A stretch of DNA of 55,206 nucleotides, from contig CAKTKU010000014.1 in NCBI GenBank assembly GCA_934572335.1, positions 1-55,206 of the forward strand. Reading direction: 5' to 3'. Under the pieces are notes generated by a model, which saw only the letters and a list, made by a program, of their open reading frames with translations, ran no database searches and was not told the DNA's origin. The translations under genes were made by a program, and so were the position numbers. The stretch's first letter is position 1. Every line of letters starts with the position of its first letter. Below are positions 42,502-50,693 of the stretch, piece by piece. This DNA is from an uncultured Oscillospiraceae bacterium (lineage in GTDB: Bacteria; Bacillota; Clostridia; Oscillospirales; Oscillospiraceae).

Positions 42502-42783
42502 TCAGCCGAACAGGCGCGACCACAGCGAATGCGGCTCCGCCGGCTCGTCGTAGCTCAGCTCGCGTATGTGCCCCTCGACCTCCAGCCGCCCCAGCTCAAG
42601 ATCGATGCACCCGATGTGCAGCGCGTCCCCGCGCACGGTCAGGTCGCCAAGATTCGTTGTGAGCACGATCGTGCTCTCGTCAAAGGCAGATACGTCGTCC
42701 ACCCCCGTGAGGCTCATTTTCTCGCGGTTGAGCATACTGACGCTGTGCTCTCTTGTGATGTTCCCGGTTTCTTCATACGGCAT
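42502..42783 (-). CDS. yabP: Sporulation protein YabP
   Basis: 93 aa. The E-H-S-V-S-M-L-N-R-E-K-M-S-L-T-G-V and D-E-S-T-I-V-L-T-T-N-L-G-D-L-T-V-R-G segments are the YabP/YqfC pattern. Spore-coat assembly factor family. ATG 42783 is chosen because GGAGGTG lies seven bases upstream; ATGs further upstream lack this. First gene of the yabP-yabQ-divIC-yabR run. Confidence 0.9.
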   Translation of the reverse strand: MPYEETGNITREHSVSMLNREKMSLTGVDDVSAFDESTIVLTTNLGDLTVRGDALHIGCIDLELGRLEVEGHIRELSYDEPAEPHSLWSRLFG

Positions 42784-42825
42784 ATGCAACACCTCCGTGT
42801 CCATCATATGCCGCACGTGACGACT

Positions 42826-43386
42826 TTAGGCTTCCTCGACCTCCCACGGGAGATCGACATAGCGTATCTCATGGTGCATGGCGGGGATTATTTTGTCCGT
42901 CACGTCGGAGGTGCGTATTTTCAGCGAGGAGCTGTTGATGCACGGATGGCAGCCGAAGAACTCCTCCTTCAAAAGGTCGCGGTCGATGAGCAGGCTGACG
43001 CGCCCGTCCTTGTCGTTCATCAGCCCCAGCACGCTCACGGAGCCAGGCGTGATGTCCAGCGCGGCGAGCATCTGCTCCGGCGTGCCGAACGAGAGGCGCG
43101 CCGTGCCGATCTGCTTGGAGAGCACCTTTGTCTTGAACGGCTTGTCCCCCGGCAGAAGCAGCAGATAAAGCTCCGTCTGCTGGCGGTTTGTGAGCAGCAG
43201 GTTTTTGCATATCTCGCAGCCGAGGACCTTTTCAACCTCGTGGCAGTCGTCGATATGGTCGGCATAGTCGTGGTCAACGCGCCAGTATTCAACGCCGAGA
43301 CCGTCCAGAAGCGTGTAGCAGCGCTCCTCCTTCTCTATTCGCGCATCCGCGGGTCTGCCGCGGTAGAGCGTCGGGTCTATTTTCAT
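42826..43386 (-). CDS. Prolyl-tRNA editing protein (YbaK/ProX, PrdX-like)
   Basis: 186 aa, YbaK/aminoacyl-tRNA deacylase fold. K-N-L-L-L-T-N-R near 61-68, R-L-S-F-G-T-P near 97-103 and G-C-H-P-C-I-N-S-S-S near 144-153 are typical of free-standing ProX/PrdX proteins that hydrolyse mischarged Ala-tRNA(Pro) or relatives. Lies 15 bp after the But-like CoA-transferase gene and so is in its operon. Confidence 0.9.
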   Translation of the reverse strand: MKIDPTLYRGRPADARIEKEERCYTLLDGLGVEYWRVDHDYADHIDDCHEVEKVLGCEICKNLLLTNRQQTELYLLLLPGDKPFKTKVLSKQIGTARLSFGTPEQMLAALDITPGSVSVLGLMNDKDGRVSLLIDRDLLKEEFFGCHPCINSSSLKIRTSDVTDKIIPAMHHEIRYVDLPWEVEEA

Positions 43387-43401
43387 GGTGTCTTTACCTC
43401 T

Positions 43402-44736
43402 TTATCCTCGTTTGTTGGACGGCAGCCAGATATGCTGCCGCTCCGCCGCAGCGATGAGCTCATCCCGGAAATCCGGGTGGGCGACGGAGACGAGCGCCTC
43501 CGCGCGCTCCCACGTGCTCAGCCCCGCGAGGTTGACCGCGCCGTACTCCGTGACGATATAGTGCGACATGCTGCGCGGCGTTGTGATGATGTCCATATTA
43601 AAATGCGGCACGATGCGCGATTCAAGCCTCCCGTCGCGCCCCGCATGCGTGGAGGGCAGGCACAAAAACGCCTTGCCGCCCGCGGAGTGCACCGCGCCCG
43701 ACACGAAGTCGAGCTGTCCCCCCGTGCCGCTTATCTGGCGGAAGCCCACGCTCTCGGCGTTGACCTGCCCGTAGAGGTCGACATTCAGCGCGCCGTTTAT
43801 CGAGATCATTGAGCTGTTCTGCGCGAGCACGTGGGGGTTGTTGACGTAGCTCAGCGGCAGACCGTAAAAGTCCTCATTATGGTCGATCCAGTCATAGAAC
43901 TCCCGGCTGCCCATGAAGATGGCGGACACGTTCTTCCCCGGGTGCAGAAGCTTGCACTTGTTCGTGAGCTTCCCCGCCTTGTACATGGCGTAATACCCGT
44001 CGGAGGCAAGCTCCGTATGCATGCCGAGATCCTTCAGATCGCTGTCGGCGATGAGTCTGCCCATCGCGTTCGGCAGACCGCCTATGCCCAGCTGAATGGT
44101 CGCGCCGTCATGCAGGAAAGGCATGAGGTTATGGGCGATCTTCATCTCCGTCTCGCTCGGCTGCGGCGGGCTCATCTCCCATATGGGGTCGTTCGCCTCG
44201 ACTATCGCGTCCGCCTCGGAGATGTGGACAAGGCTGTCCTCCCCGCCGCAGACCCACGGCATATTCTCGTTGACCTCAAGTATGACATAATCCGCCTTGG
44301 CTATCACGGACTTGGGCAGCCCCTGACAGCAGGAACGGCTGAAATACCCCTTGTCGTTCATCGGCGTGACGGACAGCATGGCGACGTTGACCGTGAGATA
44401 GTTCTCATAATACGCGCCCATGTTGCGGAAGTCCATCGGGATGAAAAACGCGCGCCCCTTGTCCATCAGATGGCGCTCATACGCCGAGCAGAACCAGCTG
44501 TTGTATATAAAATGCTCAAACCCCGTGTCGCACTCGACGACCTGTATCGGCCCGGGGATGAGGTTGCCGCGTATCTTGACATTCCGCAGCTCATCCCGGC
44601 GCTTGCTGAGCGCCGCGTCCAGCGTGCGCGGGAAGCCGTTGTTGGACGCATAGTCCACCCAGTCCCCGCTCTTCACGACGCTGACCGCCTCTTCCGCTGT
44701 TTTCAGCTTAGAGCGATATTCATCGAATACAGACAT
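43402..44736 (-). CDS. Butyryl-CoA:acetate CoA-transferase-like enzyme
   Basis: 444 aa, acetyl-CoA hydrolase/transferase family. The length and the start pattern (V-K-S-G-D-W-V-D-Y) resemble the But enzymes of butyrate-forming gut Clostridia. The catalytic glutamate is predicted at E242 in G-M-H-T-E-L-A. CoA-binding motifs are G-I-G-G-L-P-N-A near 217-224 and S-G-T-G-G-Q-L-D-F. It would exchange CoA between butyryl-CoA and acetate in the last step of butyrate formation, but propionate- or crotonate-type specificity is possible. GAAGGAG precedes the start. Confidence 0.88.
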   Translation of the reverse strand: MSVFDEYRSKLKTAEEAVSVVKSGDWVDYASNNGFPRTLDAALSKRRDELRNVKIRGNLIPGPIQVVECDTGFEHFIYNSWFCSAYERHLMDKGRAFFIPMDFRNMGAYYENYLTVNVAMLSVTPMNDKGYFSRSCCQGLPKSVIAKADYVILEVNENMPWVCGGEDSLVHISEADAIVEANDPIWEMSPPQPSETEMKIAHNLMPFLHDGATIQLGIGGLPNAMGRLIADSDLKDLGMHTELASDGYYAMYKAGKLTNKCKLLHPGKNVSAIFMGSREFYDWIDHNEDFYGLPLSYVNNPHVLAQNSSMISINGALNVDLYGQVNAESVGFRQISGTGGQLDFVSGAVHSAGGKAFLCLPSTHAGRDGRLESRIVPHFNMDIITTPRSMSHYIVTEYGAVNLAGLSTWERAEALVSVAHPDFRDELIAAAERQHIWLPSNKRG

Positions 44737-44883
44737 GGTGTTCTCCTTCTCCCGTCATTTACGGGGTAATTTCACGTGTTTTGCATTTTACGCGGTAATA
44801 TATATTATATATAATGTTATCATTCTTATCCCGCCTTGTCAATGCAAGATTCGACCTTACTTTGACAAATTTTATGCGCAAAA

Positions 44884-44911
44884 CGCCCGCCCTGCATACA
44901 CAGGGCGGGCG
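44884..44911 (-). terminator. Terminator of cstA
   Basis: On the minus strand, a perfect 11-bp stem (CGCCCGCCCTG and its complement) with a 6-nt loop followed by TTTTGCG, 38 bp after the cstA stop. Confidence 0.8.
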
Positions 44912-44948
44912 GAAAACTATTCAGTTTTTTCAGAAGAGGGAGGGGCAA

Positions 44949-46679
44949 TTAAGCCTGCTTCTTCTCCTTCTTGGTCATGACCTGGACACCCTCAACAACA
45001 AGGATGACAGCAAGGACGATAAGGCCGATGGACCAGATCATCTGGAACCAGTCGCCCCAAGCAGCGCCGGCAGCGGCGATGAGCTTGATCTTGCCAATGA
45101 TGGTCATAATGAGGGAAGTGATGGTCGCGCAGAGCATGAACACCATCGGGACGAAGAACATCTTGTTGTTCTTGCCGATGTTGCCCAGCCATGCAGCAAC
45201 TGCCAGCATGGCGATACCGGCGAGGAGCTGGTTGGCAGCGCCGAACACGCCCCAGATCTGGCTCAGGCTCATGAAGCCCATGCCGCAGCCGATGATGACC
45301 ATGATGAGGGTGGAAACGAGCGGGTGAGAGAAGAACTTGCGGGCTCCGGTCAGCTCGTCGCGGGTCTTGCCTTCGGGAATGAACAGCTCGGCAAACATAT
45401 AGCGGGAAAGACGCGTGCCGGAGTCAAGGGAGGTAAGAGCGAAGACGGAGACAGCCAGAGTCAGCAGGGTGTAGGTGGTGTCGTAAACGGGGTTGGAGAA
45501 GTCCGCAACGCCGCCGGTCATGTTCGCGATCATGGTGGCAATACCACCGGCGAAGATCGTGGGAGGAGCGGTGAGGAGGAACTTGTCGCCGCCGCCGATG
45601 TTGGTCTCTTTGAAGACAACGCCGATGGCGATGATGGAGATGATGGCGAGAGCGGACTCAACGATCATTGCGCCGTAGCCGATGACCTTTGCATCCTTCT
45701 CAGAGTCGAGCTGCTTGGAAGTCGTGCCGGAACCGATGAGAGAGTGGAAGCCGGAGACAGCGCCGCAGGCGACGGTGATGAACAGGGTCGGGAAGAGGGT
45801 GGAGTTGCCGTTGATACCCTTCCAGCCGGTGAAGGCGGGCAGGTCGACGGTCGCGCCGGAGAAGAGGATGCCGATGACAGCGATGATCATCATGCCGTAG
45901 AGCAGGAAGGAGCTCAGGTAGTCACGCGGCTGGAGCAGCATCCAGACAGGAAGCAGAGAAGCCACGATAATGTACACGGCGATGAAGAGCACCCAGAAGG
46001 TGCGGCTGGCGTTGACGCCGAAGTTCAGACCGGCGATAACGATGAGGACGATGCCGATGATGCCGACGACGGTCGCAGGACCGACCTTGGCGTTCTTGCG
46101 GTACACGAAGTAACCGAAGATGAAAGCGATGACGATGAAGAGAAGAGAAGTCGTTGCGGTGGAAGCGTTGCCGCTGACGTTTGCACGGCCAACGGTGAAC
46201 ACAGGACCCTCGGAAACGAAGGTACCGGCAACAACTGCGGTGAAGGAAGCGATGACGAGGATGAGAACGAGCAGCGCGAAGATGGTGAACAGTCTCTGCG
46301 CCTTGACGCCCATTTCGTCCTTGATGACTTCGCCGATGGAGCCGCCGTTGTGGCGGATGGAGGCGAACAGAGCACCGAAGTCATGCATTGCGCCGAAGAA
46401 GATGCCGCCGATAACGACCCACAGGAAAACGGGAACCCAGCCGAAAACTGCGGCCTGGATAGGTCCGTTGATGGGGCCTGCGCCCGCGATGGACGAGAAG
46501 TGGTGGCCCATCAGAACGGCGGGGTTAGCAGGAACGAAGTCCTTGCCGTCGTAGCTGGTGTGTGCCGGGGTCTCGTGGTTGGGGTCAACACCCCACTGCT
46601 TTGCAAGCCAAGAGCCATAGAAGATGTAGCCCAGAGCAAGCAGAGCGAATGCGATGAGAAGAATAAGTATTGCGCTCAC
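44949..46679 (-). CDS. cstA: Carbon starvation protein CstA, peptide/pyruvate transporter family
   Basis: 576 aa with about 15-16 membrane segments. The CstA core D-F-V-P-A-N-P-A-V-L-M-G-H-H-F-S-S-I-A-G near 46-65 is intact, followed by G-P-I-N-G-P-I. The family imports peptides and, in some members, pyruvate under carbon limitation. Start GTG 46679 is chosen because AAGGAG lies eight bases upstream; a GTG three codons earlier overlaps that site. Single gene with its own terminator. Confidence 0.93.
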   Translation of the reverse strand: MSAILILLIAFALLALGYIFYGSWLAKQWGVDPNHETPAHTSYDGKDFVPANPAVLMGHHFSSIAGAGPINGPIQAAVFGWVPVFLWVVIGGIFFGAMHDFGALFASIRHNGGSIGEVIKDEMGVKAQRLFTIFALLVLILVIASFTAVVAGTFVSEGPVFTVGRANVSGNASTATTSLLFIVIAFIFGYFVYRKNAKVGPATVVGIIGIVLIVIAGLNFGVNASRTFWVLFIAVYIIVASLLPVWMLLQPRDYLSSFLLYGMMIIAVIGILFSGATVDLPAFTGWKGINGNSTLFPTLFITVACGAVSGFHSLIGSGTTSKQLDSEKDAKVIGYGAMIVESALAIISIIAIGVVFKETNIGGGDKFLLTAPPTIFAGGIATMIANMTGGVADFSNPVYDTTYTLLTLAVSVFALTSLDSGTRLSRYMFAELFIPEGKTRDELTGARKFFSHPLVSTLIMVIIGCGMGFMSLSQIWGVFGAANQLLAGIAMLAVAAWLGNIGKNNKMFFVPMVFMLCATITSLIMTIIGKIKLIAAAGAAWGDWFQMIWSIGLIVLAVILVVEGVQVMTKKEKKQA

Positions 46680-46737
46680 ACTTTTCACTCCTTAAATAAA
46701 AAGTATAAAATTTATTTGCTTTCGCGTGCAGAACCCC

Positions 46738-47244
46738 TCAGTCTCTGTCCGCGAATAGCTTACTGAAATACTTGTCCAGCTCGAACCCTGCGCGGTTCGT
46801 CCAGACCCTGTGCGTCCCCAGCTCGACGATACCGGCCTTCAGCTCGGTATAGCCGTGCAGGGAGAACCTGTAGCTTTTGCTGAAGCTCAGCTTCTGAACA
46901 TGCTTTGCCGTGTCCTTATCGACGCTGTCCGCGATGAACACGACCTTTACGTTTGAATATTGATGCTCCTTGTGGGGCTTGACCCTCGGCAGGGATTCAT
47001 CCAAAGCGCGCTTGACGCACGCATCTATCGTCTCTTTGTCAAACTCAGGCGCGGTGAAGATATAGGCAAACTCGTTCGTCTCATTGCCCCATATCTTGAT
47101 GTTTTTCGTGAGCCAGTACCGCTCATCACGGGAGAAGTAGTCCGCCCTGAACGCCAGAAGCCCATCCTCGCTCTCCGCCGGGACTATATTGTAGTAGGCG
47201 CTGTAAGAATCCTTCAGAACCTCCAAAAACACATCCCGCTGCAT
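46738..47244 (-). CDS. Conserved cytosolic protein of unknown function
   Basis: 168 aa, no membrane segment or signal. The pattern S-R-D-E-R-Y-W, G-N-E-T-N-E-F-A-Y-I-F, P-R-V-K-P-H-K-E-H-Q-Y-S and F-S-K-S-Y-R-F-S-L-H-G-Y recurs in proteins of many Clostridia, but I know of no function. ATG 47244 has AGGAGGGG upstream. It has its own promoter. Confidence 0.78.
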   Translation of the reverse strand: MQRDVFLEVLKDSYSAYYNIVPAESEDGLLAFRADYFSRDERYWLTKNIKIWGNETNEFAYIFTAPEFDKETIDACVKRALDESLPRVKPHKEHQYSNVKVVFIADSVDKDTAKHVQKLSFSKSYRFSLHGYTELKAGIVELGTHRVWTNRAGFELDKYFSKLFADRD

Positions 47245-47333
47245 CAAGCCCCTCCTGACGAATAAACACGTTTATGACGCACTGACGGCTTTTCTTTCCG
47301 GAAGCTGAACCCCGCGCGTCAAACCTTAGCGTA

Positions 47334-47362
47334 AATATAACTCATTCTTAAAAAAAATTCAA
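47334..47362 (-). promoter_or_regulatory. Promoter of the conserved unknown gene
   Basis: On the minus strand, TTGAAT, a 17-bp T-rich spacer and TATATT, about 90 bp before the start at 47244. Confidence 0.6.
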
Positions 47363-47591
47363 TAGGCAATTCACAAAAAATCCACATTTTCTTGCGACTC
47401 TTCGATAATTTTTAGTCAACATGTCTTTATGTTAACCGTTTTTCCCGTTTACAGCTTCCAATTCGCCATACTTTGCATTTCTTTAACAAATAATAAACTT
47501 TTGAATTTTCGCATTATTTCCCCTTACAGGCGTTTACAGCTAAAAAAATTTGTTGTATTATTAGTTTTATTATTTAATACGAGGTATTGGA
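47363..47591. other. AT-rich divergent intergenic region
   Basis: Between divergent genes. Contains an imperfect inverted repeat GTCAACAT-N6-ATGTTAAC (47415-47436), a possible protein-binding site. No gene recognised. The downstream methyltransferase has GAGG eight bases before its ATG; its promoter could not be placed with confidence. Confidence 0.4.
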
Positions 47592-48704
47592 ATGGATTTC
47601 AAGCTGTGTGTCCCCTGTCTGCTTGGGCTTGAAGCGCCGATCGCCGACGAGCTCAAGCGGCTCGGCATGGCGAATGTCGCCAGCGAGAACGGACGGGTGT
47701 ATTTTACCGGCGACGAGAGCGCCGTCGCGTGCGCAAATGTCAATCTGCGCGTGGGTGAGCGCGTGCTCGTGGAGCTGGGGCGCTTCAACGCCGTGACGTT
47801 TGAGGAGCTTTTTCAGGGCGTCAAGGCCATCCGCTGGGAGGATATCATCCCGCGCGACGGGGCGTTCCCCGTCAAGGGGTACAGCCTCAATTCCGCGCTC
47901 TTCTCCGTGTCTGACTGCCAGAAGATAATCAAAAAGGCGATCGTGGAGCGGCTGCGCGGCGTATACGGGATTGACTGGTTCCCCGAGAGCGCGGAGACGT
48001 ATCAGGTGCAGTTTTCGATAATGAAGGACAATGTCTCCGTGTGTCTGGACACGTCCGGCGAGGGGCTGCACAAGCGCGGCTACCGCCCGGCGCACAACGC
48101 CGCCCCGCTCAAGGAGACCATGGCGGCGGCAATGGTCAGGCTCTCACGCTACCGCGGGCGGGACGACTTCTGCGATCCGTTCTGCGGCAGCGGCACCATC
48201 CCCATCGAGGCGGCGCTCATCGCGCGCAACATTGCCCCCGGGCTGCACAGGAGCTTTGCCGCGCAGAGCTGGCGCATGATCGACCCCGCCGTGTGGCGCG
48301 ACGCGCGCGAGGCGGCGCGGGCAAAGGAATTCCACGGGGAGTATAACATCGTCGGGTCAGACATTGACCCAAAGACCATCGCCATCGCGCACGAGAACGC
48401 AGATCGCGCGGGCGTGAGCGATATTGTCCGCTTTGAGGTTGCGGACGCCGCGGTGTTTGACCGCAAAACCGAGCGCGGCGTCATCGTCACGAACCCGCCC
48501 TACGGCGAGCGCATTATGGAGAAAGAACAGGCAGAGGCGCTCTACCGCGCGTTCGGCGCGGCGTGGCGCAAAACCGAGAACTGGCAGCTTTATCTTCTCT
48601 CCTCGCACACGGAGTTTGAGCGCTGCTTCGGCAAGACCGCCGACAAAAAGCGAAAGCTCTACAACGGCATGATCAAGTGCGACCTATTTATATACTTCAA
48701 ATAA
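47592..48704 (+). CDS. THUMP-domain rRNA (guanine-N2) methyltransferase, RlmL-N/YpsC type
   Basis: 370 aa. An N-terminal THUMP RNA-binding region (about 45-155) is followed by a Rossmann methyltransferase domain with D-P-F-C-G-S-G-T-I-P near 192-201 (SAM binding) and catalytic N-P-P-Y-G-E-R near 301-307. The N-P-P-Y motif marks amino-methylation of guanine. Most likely target is 23S rRNA G2445 or an equivalent site. It is followed after 18 bp by a lipid-kinase-like gene. Confidence 0.92.
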   Translation: MDFKLCVPCLLGLEAPIADELKRLGMANVASENGRVYFTGDESAVACANVNLRVGERVLVELGRFNAVTFEELFQGVKAIRWEDIIPRDGAFPVKGYSLNSALFSVSDCQKIIKKAIVERLRGVYGIDWFPESAETYQVQFSIMKDNVSVCLDTSGEGLHKRGYRPAHNAAPLKETMAAAMVRLSRYRGRDDFCDPFCGSGTIPIEAALIARNIAPGLHRSFAAQSWRMIDPAVWRDAREAARAKEFHGEYNIVGSDIDPKTIAIAHENADRAGVSDIVRFEVADAAVFDRKTERGVIVTNPPYGERIMEKEQAEALYRAFGAAWRKTENWQLYLLSSHTEFERCFGKTADKKRKLYNGMIKCDLFIYFK

Positions 48705-48722
48705 ACTCGAAGGAGCCCAGCC

Positions 48723-49640
48723 ATGAAACATCTTTTCATCGTCAACCCCGTCGCCGGCGGCAAGGATCACACGCGGGAGGTCCGCGCCAAGGTCGAAAAG
48801 GCATTTGCCCAGCGCGGCGGCGAATTTGAAATATACGTCACGCGCGCCCCGATGGACGCGACGGACAAGATACTCGCGGAGGCCGCCTCCGGTGAGCATA
48901 TCCGTGTATACGCCTGCGGCGGCGACGGCACGTTCAACGAGTGCGTCTGCGGCGCGGCACAGCTGCCCAATGTTGCCATCTGCCCCTTCCCCACCGGCAC
49001 TGGCAACGACTTCTGCCGCATGTTCGGCGACGAGGCGGAGCTTTACCGCGATCTTGACGCGCTGCTTGACGGTGAGGAGCGCCCCATTGACCTCATCGAC
49101 TGCAACGGGCGCTGGTGCAGCAACATCTGCTCCGTCGGCATCGACGCGCGCATCGGCACCTCCGTGCACGATTACAGCCATCTGCCGCTCATCGGCGGCG
49201 CGGCGGGCTACGTCGTGTCGGCAGTGGTGAACATGTTCAAGGGCATCAACCGCAATATGTACATAAAGTGCGGCGACTTTTACGAGGAGGGCATGCACGC
49301 GCTGGTGTGCGTGTGCAACGGGCGCTACTATGGCGGCGGCTTCAACCCCAGTCTCACTGCCCGCCCCGACGACGGCGAGCTTGATTTCTTCATCGTGCGC
49401 CGCGTCAACATCTTCACGTTTGCCGCGCTCATCGGCAAGTACGCCAAGGGTCTCGCGGATGAGCTTCCGCCCCATCTCATCACGCATCTCAAGGGTCCGG
49501 CGATTGAGATCGGCTTTGACGATGACGAAGTCATCAATATCGACGGCGAGGCGCTTTACAGCCGCCGCGCGCAGATAAGCGTCGTCCCCGGCGCGGCAAA
49601 GCTCATCGTCCCCCGCGGGATGAAGTTTTTCGAAGAATAA
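48723..49640 (+). CDS. Diacylglycerol kinase family lipid kinase
   Basis: 305 aa, DagK/YegS/LCB5 fold. N-P-V-A-G-G-K near 8-14, the nucleotide loop C-G-G-D-G-T-F-N-E near 64-72, and F-P-T-G-T-G-N-D-F near 88-96. It phosphorylates diacylglycerol or a related lipid at the membrane for phospholipid recycling. AAGGAG precedes the ATG. Co-transcribed with the methyltransferase. Confidence 0.92.
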   Translation: MKHLFIVNPVAGGKDHTREVRAKVEKAFAQRGGEFEIYVTRAPMDATDKILAEAASGEHIRVYACGGDGTFNECVCGAAQLPNVAICPFPTGTGNDFCRMFGDEAELYRDLDALLDGEERPIDLIDCNGRWCSNICSVGIDARIGTSVHDYSHLPLIGGAAGYVVSAVVNMFKGINRNMYIKCGDFYEEGMHALVCVCNGRYYGGGFNPSLTARPDDGELDFFIVRRVNIFTFAALIGKYAKGLADELPPHLITHLKGPAIEIGFDDDEVINIDGEALYSRRAQISVVPGAAKLIVPRGMKFFEE

Positions 49641-49652
49641 AATGTTGTGAAC

Positions 49653-49689
49653 ATAAAATCGTCAGGGCGGACTGCCCTGACGATTTTAT
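49653..49689. terminator. Bidirectional terminator overlapping the acetyltransferase stop
   Basis: A perfect 16-bp stem (49653-49668 with 49674-49689) with loop GGACT. Its right arm includes the TAA stop codon of the converging acetyltransferase gene (49686-49688). Confidence 0.9.
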
Positions 49690-50321
49690 GCCTTTATATA
49701 CCTGATTTTTTCTATATCTCCGCTGCACAGCGCGTCCATATTGCGGAATATCTTCTCCGCATCCCAGTTCCACCATTTCAGCTTCAGCAGGTATTCCGTC
49801 AGCTCATCGCCGAATCTCTGCCGTATCACACGGCAGGGGTTCCCGCCCGCGACACAGTAGGCCGGTATGTTCCTCGTGACAACGGAGTTTGCGGCGATGA
49901 TCGCACCGTCCCCGATATGCACTCCCGGCATCACGGTCACGTTCTGTCCGATCCACACGTCGTTTCCGACAACAGTGTCGCCCTTGAACGGCAGATCATC
50001 CAGCGCCGGGGCAAACTGTTCCCAGCCGCCTCCCATGATGTTGAACGGGTATGTCGTCACGCTGTTCATGCGGTGGTTCGCGCCGTTCATGACGAACTCT
50101 ATGCCCCTTGCGATTGCGCAGAACCTGCCGATGATGAGCTTGTCCCCTATGAATTCGTAATGATGCGTGACGTGCTCCTCAAACCGCTCCGCGCCGTTCA
50201 CGTCATCATAATACGTATAATCTCCCACGATGATGTTCGGACGGGTGATAACATTTTTGATGAACACTAGCTGCTTTATATTCTCGTTCGGGTAAATGCT
50301 GTTCGGATCCGGTCCTGTCAT
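49686..50321 (-). CDS. Vat/CatB-type xenobiotic acetyltransferase
   Basis: 211 aa, left-handed beta-helix hexapeptide-repeat protein. The start (Y-P-N-E-N), V-G-D-Y-T-Y-Y-D, N-G-A-N-H-R-M with the catalytic histidine H83, G-N-D-V-W-I-G and the C-terminal K-W-W-N-W all follow streptogramin A acetyltransferases such as VatD. Those transfer acetyl from acetyl-CoA to virginiamycin M-type drugs. Chromosomal relatives often have other or unknown acceptors, so resistance is only a possibility. AAGGAGGGG precedes the start. Confidence 0.88.
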   Translation of the reverse strand: MTGPDPNSIYPNENIKQLVFIKNVITRPNIIVGDYTYYDDVNGAERFEEHVTHHYEFIGDKLIIGRFCAIARGIEFVMNGANHRMNSVTTYPFNIMGGGWEQFAPALDDLPFKGDTVVGNDVWIGQNVTVMPGVHIGDGAIIAANSVVTRNIPAYCVAGGNPCRVIRQRFGDELTEYLLKLKWWNWDAEKIFRNMDALCSGDIEKIRYIKA

Positions 50322-50359
50322 GCGCTGCCCCTCCTTGGCTCATTGCAATGATTTATGCA

Positions 50360-50390
50360 AAAACCGACAGCTCAATGAGCTGTCGGTTTT
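50360..50390 (-). terminator. Terminator of tRNA-Leu
   Basis: A perfect 14-bp stem (AAAACCGACAGCTC and its complement) with a 3-nt loop, followed on the minus strand by a run of five T. Confidence 0.88.
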
Positions 50391-50415
50391 CATTCGGAGC
50401 TTATCAGCCCTGTAA

Positions 50416-50503
50416 TGGTGCGCGAGGCGGGACTTGAACCCGCACGCCCGGAGTGAGCACTAGAACCTGAATCTAGCGAGTCTGCCAATTCCACCACTCG
50501 CGC
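50416..50503 (-). tRNA. tRNA-Leu (CAG)
   Basis: 88 nt with encoded CCA. Acceptor GCGCGAG/CTCGCGC, anticodon loop TTCAGGT giving CAG, a long variable arm and a GTTCAAGTC T-loop typical of leucine tRNAs. Followed by its own terminator. Confidence 0.95.
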
Positions 50504-50623
50504 ATCTCTGGAACGCTTGATTATAATAGCATTTGACGCGGTGCTTGTCAAGTGTGTTTTTTCCGGATTCCGCGGATTTTTGCGCCGCCGTGCCGGTCAG
50601 CTTCCCGTTGTCCTGCATTTTGA

Positions 50624-50652
50624 TTGCTTTTTTCGCGGTTATGTACTATTAT
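50624..50652 (+). promoter_or_regulatory. Promoter of iorAB
   Basis: TTGCTT, a 17-bp spacer and TATTAT, 41 bp before the TTG start of iorA. Confidence 0.55.
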
Positions 50653-50693
50653 ATAGTAAAAAAACATCCCACTACCGAAGGGAGCTTGATGCA

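Noticed and set aside
44814..46766. A 650-codon plus-strand open frame opposite cstA
   Set aside because: Translation is a Gly/Asp/Glu/His-rich shadow; cstA on the other strand has intact membrane segments and motifs.
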